A DNA stretch of 49,842 nt from Bacteroidia bacterium (GTDB lineage: Bacteria; Bacteroidota; Bacteroidia; B-17B0; Aurantibacillaceae). The notes beneath the pieces were generated by a model. It saw only the letters and a program-made list of their open reading frames with translations, was not told the origin of the DNA and ran no database searches. The stretch lies in the NCBI GenBank assembly GCA_025455485.1, contig JALOMJ010000012.1:1-49842 (forward strand), given 5' to 3'. The first letter of the stretch is position 1, and the number at the start of each line of letters is the position of its first letter. Both the position numbers and the translations under genes were made by a program. Of the stretch, positions 35,752 to 43,098 are shown one piece after another.

Positions 35752-37011
35752 ATGGCTAATGTACTACCTTTTAAAGCCTTCAGGCCGGCGAACGACAAGG
35801 TGCACCTGGTGGCTTCGCGCAGTGTGGATGGTTACCAGAGTGGGGAACTTCATGAAAAATTAGCCTCTAATCCTTACACCTTTCTTCATGTGATCAATCC
35901 TGATTTTGGGGATGTTGTTAAAACCAAAGCGGGTTCGCCCGAACGATTGAATAAGGTAAAATCAAAATTTAATGCTTTTGTCAATGAAGGGATATTACAA
36001 CAGGATCAACGCCCGGCGTATTATGTCTATAAACAATATAAAAACGGTTTTGAGTACCTAGGCATTATTGCACTTACCAGTATTGATGATTACCTGAATG
36101 GGGTAATAAAAATTCACGAACAAACCCTTACACAGCGGGAAGAAAAATTAAAAGAATACCTCGAAGTGTGCGAGTTCAACGCAGAGCCTGTATTGTTTTG
36201 TTATCCTGAAAATGCATTTCTTGAAACCCTTTTAATGGAGGTGTCAAAAACGACTCCTGTATATGATTTCACGACTTCGGATAAGGTGAGGCACAGTTTA
36301 TGGCTGGTGGAGGATGAACACAGGTTACAACAAATCGAGTCGGCATTTGGGGCCATGCCGGCCATTTATATTGCCGATGGACACCACCGCTCGGCTTCCT
36401 CAACACTTCTGGGTAAACAACGTCGCGCAGCAAAAGGAAACTATACCGGTAAGGAAGCATTCAATTATTATTTGGGTGTGTTTTTTTCAGAAACCCAATT
36501 GCGCATTTTTGATTTTAACCGTTTTGTGAAAGACAGCGGCGGCATAAGCGAAGCACAATTGCTCGAAAAACTTTCAGCTAAATTTGAAATTAAAAAAATA
36601 AATCAAACCATTTATAAACCTCAGCTAAAGCATGAATTTAGTATGTATACGCGCGGGCAATGGTTTGCTTTGATTGCAAAACCTGAAATTTATTTGGATT
36701 CAGATCCCATAAAAAGTCTGGACGCCTTTATTTTAACAGAGCACATTTTGTCGCCTTTATTTACCATTCACGACCTTAAAACCGATCAGCGTGTTGGGTT
36801 TGTGCCCGGTGTTAAAGGTCCGGAGGCCCTTAAACAGGTGGTGGATGAAGGCAAAGCTGAAATCGCTTTTGGTTTGTTTCCTGTAAGCATGAATCATTTG
36901 AAATGGATTGCCGACACCCACAACATCATGCCACCAAAATCAACCTGGGTGGAGCCAAAAATGCGAAGTGGTTTAGTCATTTATAGTTTTGATGAAAAGC
37001 AAAACAATTAA
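35752..37011 (+). CDS. DUF1015 domain-containing protein
   Basis: A 419-residue DUF1015 protein (SerC/A neighbour family). Conserved parts are LPFKAFRPANDKVHLVASRS (5-24), YYVYKQYKNGFEYLGI, the metal-like motif YIADGHHRSASS (about 204-215), and FGLFPVSMNHLKWIADTHNI near the end. Its biochemical function is not known; it often sits next to serA in Bacteroidota and other phyla, which the 5-base gap here repeats. It is followed 5 bases later by yggS. Likely cytoplasmic, with no signal peptide. Confidence 0.92.
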   Translation: MANVLPFKAFRPANDKVHLVASRSVDGYQSGELHEKLASNPYTFLHVINPDFGDVVKTKAGSPERLNKVKSKFNAFVNEGILQQDQRPAYYVYKQYKNGFEYLGIIALTSIDDYLNGVIKIHEQTLTQREEKLKEYLEVCEFNAEPVLFCYPENAFLETLLMEVSKTTPVYDFTTSDKVRHSLWLVEDEHRLQQIESAFGAMPAIYIADGHHRSASSTLLGKQRRAAKGNYTGKEAFNYYLGVFFSETQLRIFDFNRFVKDSGGISEAQLLEKLSAKFEIKKINQTIYKPQLKHEFSMYTRGQWFALIAKPEIYLDSDPIKSLDAFILTEHILSPLFTIHDLKTDQRVGFVPGVKGPEALKQVVDEGKAEIAFGLFPVSMNHLKWIADTHNIMPPKSTWVEPKMRSGLVIYSFDEKQNN

Positions 37012-37016
37012 TCGTT

Positions 37017-37685
37017 ATGTCTGTTCAGGAACAACTTAAAAAAATCACGTCCGGCCTTCCTCCTCATGTAACACTGGTTGCGGTTTCAAAAACTAAATCC
37101 AATGCACTTATATTAGAAGCTTACACTGCCGGTCAGCGTGATTTTGGTGAAAATTACGTTCAAGAACTCCTTACCAAACACGAAGCACTTCCCAAAGACA
37201 TACGCTGGCATTTTATTGGGCATTTGCAAAGCAATAAAGTGAAATTCATTGTTCCTTTTGTGCATTTGATTCATGGAGTGGATAGCATCAGACTATTGGA
37301 GGAAATAAATAAACAAGGCGCCAAAGCAGGAAGAGTCGTGAAGTGTTTGCTTCAGATTTTTATCGCTCAGGAAGAAACTAAATTTGGCTTATCCTACGAA
37401 GAATGCCGCGAGTTTTTGGTCTCTGATAGATTGAAAAGCCTTCACAACGTTTCTATTCAGGGGCTGATGGGCATGGGAAGTCTTACAGCAAACAATAAGC
37501 AATTAGAGCAAGAATACGGACAGCTTAACGCGTTTTTTGAGGAATTAAAATTAAACCACCCACACTTAAACACATTAAGTTGTGGCATGAGCGGCGATTA
37601 TCAATTGGCCATAGGGCAGGGCAGCAACATGGTGAGAATAGGCAGCAGTATTTTTGGAGAAAGAGAATACAAAGAGAAAGGTTGA
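37017..37685 (+). CDS. yggS: YggS family pyridoxal phosphate-binding protein
   Basis: A 222-residue PLP homeostasis protein (YggS/PLPBP). The PLP lysine is in LVAVSKTKSN (Lys25). Further family parts are RDFGENYVQELLTK, DIRWHFIGHLQSNKVK, LMGMGSLT, and TLSCGMSGDYQLAIGQGSNMVRIGSSIFG. It binds PLP without a known enzymatic reaction and affects amino-acid and B6 homeostasis. It follows the DUF1015 gene by 5 bases. Its stop codon lies inside a 12-base tandem repeat. Confidence 0.95.
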   Translation: MSVQEQLKKITSGLPPHVTLVAVSKTKSNALILEAYTAGQRDFGENYVQELLTKHEALPKDIRWHFIGHLQSNKVKFIVPFVHLIHGVDSIRLLEEINKQGAKAGRVVKCLLQIFIAQEETKFGLSYEECREFLVSDRLKSLHNVSIQGLMGMGSLTANNKQLEQEYGQLNAFFEELKLNHPHLNTLSCGMSGDYQLAIGQGSNMVRIGSSIFGEREYKEKG

Positions 37686-37717
37686 GGCTAAGGTTGATGT
37701 TTAGATTGAGGTTAAGG
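37682..37717. repeat. Three tandem 12-bp repeats
   Basis: TTGAGGCTAAGG, TTGATGTTTAGA and TTGAGGTTAAGG follow each other without gap. The first copy contains the yggS stop codon. It looks like the purine-rich short repeats often seen between genes in Bacteroidota. Confidence 0.55.
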
Positions 37718-37757
37718 AGTTTGGTTTAGCCTGTTTTTGGATAGACTACTATCAGCA

Positions 37758-38276
37758 ATGAATATTCAGGAGGCACTGGAAAGCGGACATACTAAAAAGA
37801 TCACTAATCAGATTATACTTTACGTAGGAAGAGACAAGGAAAGGTTTAATGAACTGATCTTGATTTTTTTTGGTAAGGATAAAAAATTGCAGCAGCGGGC
37901 GGCCTGGCCTTTAGGTTATTTAGCTGAGGGGAATCCGCGTTTAATCGAACCCCATCTTAATCAACTTATTCATATGTTGGAAAAGCAAGATAATCATCCG
38001 GCAGTTGCACGCTGTATACTTCGCATTTTTCAAGAGTACGACATGCCTGATACTTACCATGGAGAGTTAATTGATTTGTGTTTTAGGTTTATTTTGAACC
38101 CTTCCACACCAATAGCCATTCGGGCTTATGCCATCACTACGGCAGCAAACATTGCCGCACCGTATCCTGAATTAAAAAGAGAAATGTTGCTGGTGCTCAA
38201 TGAACTCTCGCAGGAAGATCAACGTCCTGCTTTAAGGGTGAGGCTAAAAAATGCCTTTAAAACGTTACGGGCTTAA
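37758..38276 (+). CDS. Hypothetical HEAT-repeat-like protein
   Basis: A 172-residue all-helical protein that I do not assign to a named family. It resembles HEAT or adaptin-like repeats: INQIILYVGRDKERFNELIL, KKLQQRAAWPLGYLAEGNPR, LNQLIHMLEKQDNHPAVARC, FRFILNPSTPIAIRAYAITT, each about 35 residues. The start ATG at 37758 is chosen; a TTG seven codons upstream is also in frame. It sits 72 bases after yggS and 34 bases before the mgtE start. A protein-interaction role is likely from the fold only. Confidence 0.65.
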   Translation: MNIQEALESGHTKKITNQIILYVGRDKERFNELILIFFGKDKKLQQRAAWPLGYLAEGNPRLIEPHLNQLIHMLEKQDNHPAVARCILRIFQEYDMPDTYHGELIDLCFRFILNPSTPIAIRAYAITTAANIAAPYPELKREMLLVLNELSQEDQRPALRVRLKNAFKTLRA

Positions 38277-38287
38277 TTTAAATTCTT

Positions 38288-38295
38288 TACTTTTG
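38288..38295 (+). promoter_or_regulatory. -7 promoter element (TACTTTTG) of mgtE
   Basis: TACTTTTG matches TAnnTTTG and lies 15 bases before the chosen mgtE ATG (38311), just after the HEAT-like gene stop. No TTTG at the -33 spacing, so it is only a candidate. Confidence 0.4.
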
Positions 38296-38310
38296 CTCGG
38301 CTTCAAAATC

Positions 38311-39663
38311 ATGCAGTTCGAGCTCACCAGCGACATATTAGATCAATTAAAAGAGGCCATTGATGCCCGTGATGCTGCTTTTATCAACGAAAAGCTGGAG
38401 GAACTCTATGCTGCGGATATTGCCCAGATAATCAATCAGCTTAATCTAAGTCAGGCCGCCTACATCTATGGCTTATTGCACGAAGATGTAGCCCCTAATG
38501 TACTGCTTGAGCTGGATGACGATAAGCGCGAAGACCTCCTTGCCACCTTTAGTGCCAAACAAATTGCAGAGCAGGTGGATAATATGGACAGCGATGACGC
38601 TGCCGACGTGATTGGTGAATTGCCGGAAGAGATGCAGGAGGAAGTGTTATCCCACCTTGAAGACATTGAACAGGCCAGTGATATTGTTGAGCTCATCAAT
38701 TACGAAGAAGGTACTGCGGGGTCTTTAATGGCAAAAGAGTTGGTGAGTGTGTATGCCTTCGAATCGGTTGGCGCGTGTATAGAGGAAATACGCAAAAAAG
38801 CCGATAATGTGGATGTGATGTACGCCGTGTATGTGGTTGACAATAATGAGCGTTTGTTGGGCATGTTGCCACTTAAAAAACTGATTATTTCTCATCCCTT
38901 GGCCAGAGTGGAAGAGATCTATGAATCTGATATTCATTATGTAAAGACCGATACACCCAGCGAAGAGGTGGCGGAAGACATGCAGAAATACGATTTGGCA
39001 GTAATGCCTGTTGTTGATCAGTTAGGCCGTTTGGTTGGCCGCATCACGTTTGACGACGTGATGGATGTAATTAAAGAAACCGCTGAGGAAAACATTCAGC
39101 GCATGAGTGGTTTATCTGATTCGGTAGACAGCAATGATAAATTGTGGCGCTTGTCAAGGGCTCGCATTCCATGGCTTTTGGTTGGTATGTGCGGAGGCAT
39201 CATTGGTTCAAGAATTATTGGCACCTACGAAGATCAAATCAAAATAAATCCTCAAATGGCTTTTTTTATTCCTCTGATTGGAGCCATGGGCGGTAATGTG
39301 GGCGTACAAAGTTCGGCCATTATTGTTCAGGGTTTAGCCAATAATAGTTTACTTGGCGACAACATCAGCAAAAAACTGGTTAAAGAATTAGGGGTGGGTT
39401 TGGTGAATGGTTTAATTTGTTCCATATTGATTTGGGCTTATGCGTTTTTGGTTGAAGAATGGAAGTTGGCGGCTACCGTTAGCGCATCCTTGCTCACCGT
39501 TATCATGTGTGCTTCATTTTTGGGCACTTTTGTTCCGCTTACCCTCAACCGCTTTAACGTTAATCCGGCCCTTGCAACCGGACCATTTGTTACCACGCTG
39601 AACGACATCATTGGTATTTCGATTTATTTTTTGATGGGGCGCATGCTCTATGCTGTATTTTAG
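38311..39663 (+). CDS. mgtE: Magnesium transporter MgtE
   Basis: A 450-residue Mg2+ channel/transporter. The cytoplasmic N domain (about 1-125) is acidic and helical (NMDSDDAADVIGELPEEMQE). Two CBS domains follow (about 130-250, with GTAGSLMAKELVSV and YDLAVMPVVDQLGRLVGRIT). Five TM helices fill the C-terminus, including PLIGAMGGNVGVQSSAIIVQ (the conserved pore region) and LATGPFVTTLNDIIGISIYF. In the family, CBS and N domains sense Mg2+ and gate the pore. The start MQFELTSDIL is chosen because an extension to 38251 would overlap the previous gene. Followed by a hairpin and the tRNA-Glu. Confidence 0.93.
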   Translation: MQFELTSDILDQLKEAIDARDAAFINEKLEELYAADIAQIINQLNLSQAAYIYGLLHEDVAPNVLLELDDDKREDLLATFSAKQIAEQVDNMDSDDAADVIGELPEEMQEEVLSHLEDIEQASDIVELINYEEGTAGSLMAKELVSVYAFESVGACIEEIRKKADNVDVMYAVYVVDNNERLLGMLPLKKLIISHPLARVEEIYESDIHYVKTDTPSEEVAEDMQKYDLAVMPVVDQLGRLVGRITFDDVMDVIKETAEENIQRMSGLSDSVDSNDKLWRLSRARIPWLLVGMCGGIIGSRIIGTYEDQIKINPQMAFFIPLIGAMGGNVGVQSSAIIVQGLANNSLLGDNISKKLVKELGVGLVNGLICSILIWAYAFLVEEWKLAATVSASLLTVIMCASFLGTFVPLTLNRFNVNPALATGPFVTTLNDIIGISIYFLMGRMLYAVF

Positions 39664-39673
39664 AGTTTGGCTC

Positions 39674-39703
39674 GGTTTTTTGAGCATTATTTGTCAAAAA
39701 ACC
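39674..39703 (+). terminator. Hairpin after mgtE
   Basis: GGTTTTTTGA (39674-39683) and TCAAAAAACC (39694-39703) form a perfect 10-bp stem with a 10-nt loop, 10 bases after the mgtE stop. A T-rich stretch follows at 39710-39719. Tentative terminator. Confidence 0.55.
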
Positions 39704-39713
39704 CAAAAATTAT

Positions 39714-39744
39714 TTTTTTAAATTCAGATTAATTTCTACTTTTG
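39714..39744 (+). promoter_or_regulatory. Promoter of tRNA-Glu
   Basis: TTTT (39714-39717) is followed after 19 bases by TACTTTTG (39737-39744), close to TTTG-N19-TAnnTTTG. The tRNA begins 18 bases after the -7 element. Confidence 0.6.
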
Positions 39745-39761
39745 CCATCCCTAACCAAAAT

Positions 39762-39836
39762 GGCCCGTTCGTCTAGGGGTTAGGACACGTCCCTTTCACG
39801 GATGAAACACGGGTTCGATTCCCGTACGGGCTACCA
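39762..39836 (+). tRNA. tRNA-Glu (anticodon TTC), CCA encoded
   Basis: A full cloverleaf: the acceptor stem GGCCCGT pairs with ACGGGCT (first pair G-T), the D arm follows GTCTAGGGG, the anticodon stem CGTCC/GGATG holds the loop CTTTCAC with anticodon TTC, and the T arm has GTTCGATTC. Discriminator A and an encoded CCA follow. The sequence is close to bacterial tRNA-Glu genes. A terminator begins 22 bases later. Confidence 0.97.
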
Positions 39837-39857
39837 AACCTAACAAGGTTAATCATT

Positions 39858-39884
39858 AAACCCCCTATAAAATGGGGGTTTTTT
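39858..39884 (+). terminator. Rho-independent terminator after tRNA-Glu
   Basis: AAACCCCC (39858-39865) pairs with GGGGGTTT (39874-39881) around a TATAAAAT loop, with a run of T directly after. Confidence 0.85.
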
Positions 39885-39993
39885 GTTTTCTGAACTGTTC
39901 TTTTTTGTTGTTAGAAGTGGTAGAAATGAACCATGTTTAGCCGGTTAAACCAATCTAAATTCGTGCAAGCGAGGTATTACCCTTGTCTAACGC

Positions 39994-40215
39994 TTACTTT
40001 TTAGGGGGTAGTGCAAATGCATTGGCTTCATGGTTGAAATTTCCATTGTGTGAGCCATCGCAAAAGGGTTTGTTTTTAGAAAATCCGCAACGGCATAAAC
40101 CAACAATTTCTCTGCCGCCCAAATCATAGTTTGCGCCAGTTTTATCTGTAATTTCAAAATCGCCCTCTATTTTCAGTGAACCGTTTGTATTCACAGTAAT
40201 CTTTGTCTTTGCCAT
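39994..40215 (-). CDS. CDGSH iron-sulfur domain protein
   Basis: A 73-residue protein with the full CDGSH motif CRCGFSKNKPFCDGSH (Cys41, Cys43, Cys52, His56), which binds a redox-active [2Fe-2S] cluster with three Cys and one His ligand. The N-terminal part (ITVNTNGSLKIEGDFEITD) matches small bacterial CDGSH proteins of the mitoNEET-like type. It has no signal peptide or TM helix, so it is cytoplasmic. The function of bacterial CDGSH proteins is poorly defined. It is alone on its strand, 519 bases upstream of nothing on the same transcript. Confidence 0.92.
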   Translation of the reverse strand: MAKTKITVNTNGSLKIEGDFEITDKTGANYDLGGREIVGLCRCGFSKNKPFCDGSHNGNFNHEANAFALPPKK

Positions 40216-40734
40216 AATAGTTAATTTTATCAGCGCTAAATATAGATAAAATCAATTGTTTAAAGCGATAATTAGTGGAAGCAAAAATTACTTAAAAAAA
40301 ATGCGGAATACGGTGCCACTATTTTAAACTGAGTGTTCCATTATTTAATTATCACTGTTTATCTTTTTTATCAGAAAAACAGGTTCTGCTTTTTTTATAA
40401 CGTTTTTTATCTGTTTTCATTTGAATAGAAGTTTTATATATTCAACTGAAACACAGGTTAAAACTAAATTTTAATCTTCTTTAATCTTTTGATTTACAAG
40501 GTTACTAACTTTCGTTTGGCTTACTCTGAGTTAGAAACGTTATGAAATTGAAGTTCGAGTTTTATATTGTATTAAAATTAATTTGTTGCACCTTAGGGTA
40601 TACCTTAAGCAGAGCTAAAGCAAGCATTGTTTTACAATATTCAAGGTATAGAAGTTTATGGAGGTTGGATTGGATAGCTTCACAAAATCAATGGATCTGG
40701 TACCTTCATTTATACCAACTTCTTTTCTTTCCTT
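40216..40734. other. AT-rich intergenic region without a supported gene
   Basis: 519 bases between the CDGSH and the MntR-type gene (both leftward). I see no credible gene. A 76-codon reading frame at 40542-40772 (+) overlaps the 3' end of the regulator and has no family signal. A weak hairpin (AAAAACAG / CTGCTTTTT, about 40375-40395) with a T run could end a transcript. A TATATTTA sequence upstream of the CDGSH gene is one mismatch from a -7 element. Confidence 0.5.
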
Positions 40735-41391
40735 TTAAACTTCCTCCACTATCACAAGCTCTGCTGCTTTAACACTAATGGTTAATTCTTTTTTGTTGTA
40801 TTGCAATACAATGGAATGGTCAAACGCTTCAATTGTTTTTAGTTTCAGGTGGGTGCCAATGGTGAGTTGGTGTTTTTCCAAATATTTTAAAAAAGTACTC
40901 GAGTGATCAGTTACTCCCATAATTTTATAATTCAGTTTTGTTCTGGCTTCTGATAGTTTAATGAAATTGCTTTTTTGCATTTTTCCTTTTTCATCCGGAA
41001 TTGGGTCGCCGTGCGGATCATAAACAGGATTGCCCAATATGGAAGCCAGTTTATTGGTCAGCTTATCGTTTTTGACGTGTTCTAATTCCTCAGCGATTTC
41101 ATGCACCTCATCCCAGCCAAAGCCAAGTTCTCTAACCAAATAGGTCTCCCAGATGCGGTGCCGTCTTACAATATTCAAGGCCAGCCTTGCGCCCAACGCG
41201 GTTAAACGACTGCCATACGATTTTTCGTATACCACGTATTTTAAATCGTGCAGTTTTCTTAAACCTTCTGTCACCGTTGCCGGTTTTAGTTTGAGTTTAT
41301 CCGCCAAGGCCTTGTTACCCACCAAAGCCGAATTGTCAGAAGAGAGGTTGTAAATGGTTTTTAAATAGTTTTCTATGGTTTCCTGCCGCAT
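40735..41391 (-). CDS. MntR/DtxR-family metal-dependent regulator
   Basis: A 218-residue DtxR-type repressor. The winged helix-turn-helix is in the first ~70 residues (NKALADKLKLKPATVTEGLR). The dimerisation/metal domain carries His78, Glu82, His97, Glu101, Glu104 and His105 (in VHEIAEELEHV), matching the ligand positions of the family; Glu101 replaces the cysteine of iron-specific DtxR, which points to manganese (MntR-like) sensing. The C-terminal region (150-218) is an SH3-like FeoA domain with TIGTHLKLKTIEAF. It is divergent from the di-heme oxidoreductase gene at 41468 and has a strong promoter with palindromes. Confidence 0.88.
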   Translation of the reverse strand: MRQETIENYLKTIYNLSSDNSALVGNKALADKLKLKPATVTEGLRKLHDLKYVVYEKSYGSRLTALGARLALNIVRRHRIWETYLVRELGFGWDEVHEIAEELEHVKNDKLTNKLASILGNPVYDPHGDPIPDEKGKMQKSNFIKLSEARTKLNYKIMGVTDHSSTFLKYLEKHQLTIGTHLKLKTIEAFDHSIVLQYNKKELTISVKAAELVIVEEV

Positions 41392-41404
41392 AAATTAAAA
41401 ATTA

Positions 41405-41425
41405 GGTATACCAAAATTAGTAATT
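41405..41425. promoter_or_regulatory. Two palindromes at the MntR-like promoter (candidate operator)
   Basis: GGTATACC (41405-41412) is a perfect 8-bp palindrome at the predicted start site, and AATTA-G-TAATT (41415-41425) is a 5-1-5 inverted repeat overlapping the -7 element. DtxR-family proteins bind such dyads, so autoregulation and control of the divergent gene are plausible. Confidence 0.45.
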
Positions 41426-41442
41426 GGGATTTATAAAACAAA
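41412..41442 (-). promoter_or_regulatory. Bacteroidota promoter of the MntR-like gene
   Basis: On the minus strand TTTG (41439-41442), 19 bases, then TAATTTTG (41412-41419): a full match to TTTG-N19-TAnnTTTG. Transcription would start near 41405, 14 bases before the ATG. Confidence 0.8.
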
Positions 41443-41467
41443 ACACAATTTTGCCAAAACAATTGTA

Positions 41468-42658
41468 ATGAAAAAGAGGGTTCTTGTGTTTTTTGTTTTG
41501 TTAGGTATGCTGGGGGCTTGTAAAAAAATTATGCCAAAAGCACCTGATGAGGACCAAATTCTGGATGGTCCTATAGAAGGATTAAATACCGAGGAAACCA
41601 GACTGTTTTTAGATGGCGACATTGCTTTTAATGATGAGGTGTTTACCCCTCAAACCGGATTAGGCCCTTTGTTTGTTTCTAACTCCTGCGCAAGTTGCCA
41701 TGCCGGAGACGGTAAAGGGCATCCTTTCTCCACCTTAACACGATTTGGTCAAACGGATGAGAGTGGCAATCCGTATCTTCATTTGGGTGCGCCCCAGTTG
41801 CAAAACAGGGCCATACCGGGTTATCTGCCCGAAACCCTGCCTCCCGGACTGGCTTTCTCAAAATTTCTGCCTCCGGCAAATACTGGCCTTGGGTATTTGG
41901 ATGCCGTAAGTGATGCAGATCTTCTTGCCCTCTCCGACCCTGATGACCTCAATGGGGATGGTATTTCGGGCGTGCCGAATTGGATTACCTTGCCATCCTA
42001 TTGTGAACTCCGGCCTGGCGCAATTTCCAATGCCGGCAAATACATTGGACGTTTTGGAAAAAAGGCGTCCACTTACGACCTCTTACAGCAAAGCGCCAAG
42101 GCCTATAATCAGGACATGGGCATTACCTCCCTTTACGAACCTGTTGATACTTACAGTAAAGTGGAAATGGATCCTGAGGTAAGTAACGCAAGCATACAGG
42201 CCCTGGTGTTTTACCTAAAAACGCTCAAGGCTCCAATACAGCGAACTACTTCAGACACCAAAGTGCTGGCCGGTAAACAACTTTTTATGGCTTCCAAATG
42301 CAATGCCTGCCACGTTGAAAAACTTAAAACAGGAGAATCTCCAATTTCTGTTTTATCCGGCAAAACGTTTTACCCATACACCGATTTGTTGCTGCACGAT
42401 ATGGGGCCCGGTCTTGATGATAATTACACAGAAGGCAGCGCGAAGACGTTCGAGTGGAGAACCCCTGCACTTTGGGGCTTGGGTTTGTCAAAAAACTCTC
42501 AGGGTGGCGCTTACTTTTTGCTGCACGATGGCAGAGCGCATTCAATAGAAGAGGCTATACTAATGCACGGAGGAGAGGCGGAACAAAGTAAAATCGCCTT
42601 TCAAAATTTATTGGAAAACGATAAACAAAACCTGATTCTTTTTTTAGAAAGTTTATAG
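41468..42658 (+). CDS. Di-heme oxidoreductase (DHOR/DUF1111) lipoprotein
   Basis: A 396-residue c-type cytochrome of the di-heme oxidoreductase family. Lipoprotein signal ends LGAC (Cys18). Heme motifs are CASCH (74-78) and CNACH (278-282). The family-specific C-terminal segments are present: TDLLLHDMGPGLDD, EWRTPALWGLGLS, and LHDGRAHSIEEAILMHGGEA. DHOR proteins are periplasmic, related to di-heme peroxidases, and often lie near iron or imelysin genes. Here the next gene is a Rieske lipoprotein and its GTG start overlaps this stop, so they are likely electron-transfer partners. It is divergent from an MntR-like regulator, which may control it. Substrate not known. Confidence 0.9.
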   Translation: MKKRVLVFFVLLGMLGACKKIMPKAPDEDQILDGPIEGLNTEETRLFLDGDIAFNDEVFTPQTGLGPLFVSNSCASCHAGDGKGHPFSTLTRFGQTDESGNPYLHLGAPQLQNRAIPGYLPETLPPGLAFSKFLPPANTGLGYLDAVSDADLLALSDPDDLNGDGISGVPNWITLPSYCELRPGAISNAGKYIGRFGKKASTYDLLQQSAKAYNQDMGITSLYEPVDTYSKVEMDPEVSNASIQALVFYLKTLKAPIQRTTSDTKVLAGKQLFMASKCNACHVEKLKTGESPISVLSGKTFYPYTDLLLHDMGPGLDDNYTEGSAKTFEWRTPALWGLGLSKNSQGGAYFLLHDGRAHSIEEAILMHGGEAEQSKIAFQNLLENDKQNLILFLESL

Positions 42659-43098
42659 TGGATAGAAGGCATTTTATAAAATCATCTTGTGTGGCTTGTG
42701 TGGGAAGTATTGGTATCATTACTATTTTACAGGCCTGCACAAGTCAGAAACATATACAAAATTTTGAATACAAGGAAAATAAAATTACTGTCAAAAAAAC
42801 AGAATTTGCCGGTATTAAAAAAGGAAAATACATTCTGCTTCCTTTTATTGTAATTAAAGTTGAACAGATTCCATTTCCAATTGCAGTATATAAAATCGGG
42901 GATGATTATAAGGCTTTGTATTTGCAATGTACCCACCAGGGCTGTGAACTAAACCCGTTCGAAACCATGTTGGTTTGTCCCTGTCACGGAGCAGAATTTA
43001 ATGCCAATGGCGAGGTAACCCAGGGGCCGGCCGAAACCAACCTAAGAACATTTATTACCACCCACGACCATGACAATATTTACATTCAACTTGTATAA
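42658..43098 (+). CDS. Rieske (2Fe-2S) lipoprotein with twin-arginine signal
   Basis: A 146-residue Rieske protein. The N-terminus MDRRHFIKSS has an RR-x-F-I-K twin-arginine pattern, followed by a hydrophobic stretch and LQAC (Cys27), so it is likely Tat-exported and lipid-anchored. The cluster motifs are CTH (91-93) and CPCH (107-110), with Cys96/Cys109 able to form the disulfide of respiratory-type Rieske proteins. Start is GTG at 42658, overlapping the DHOR stop TAG by one base; no ATG is closer. It should pass electrons between the di-heme protein and another carrier; direction unknown. Confidence 0.88.
   Translation: MDRRHFIKSSCVACVGSIGIITILQACTSQKHIQNFEYKENKITVKKTEFAGIKKGKYILLPFIVIKVEQIPFPIAVYKIGDDYKALYLQCTHQGCELNPFETMLVCPCHGAEFNANGEVTQGPAETNLRTFITTHDHDNIYIQLV

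Noticed and set aside
40542..40772. 76-codon rightward reading frame between the CDGSH gene and the MntR-like gene
   Set aside because: It overlaps the 3' end of the regulator gene in antisense, has no recognisable domain, and its composition looks like random AT-rich translation.
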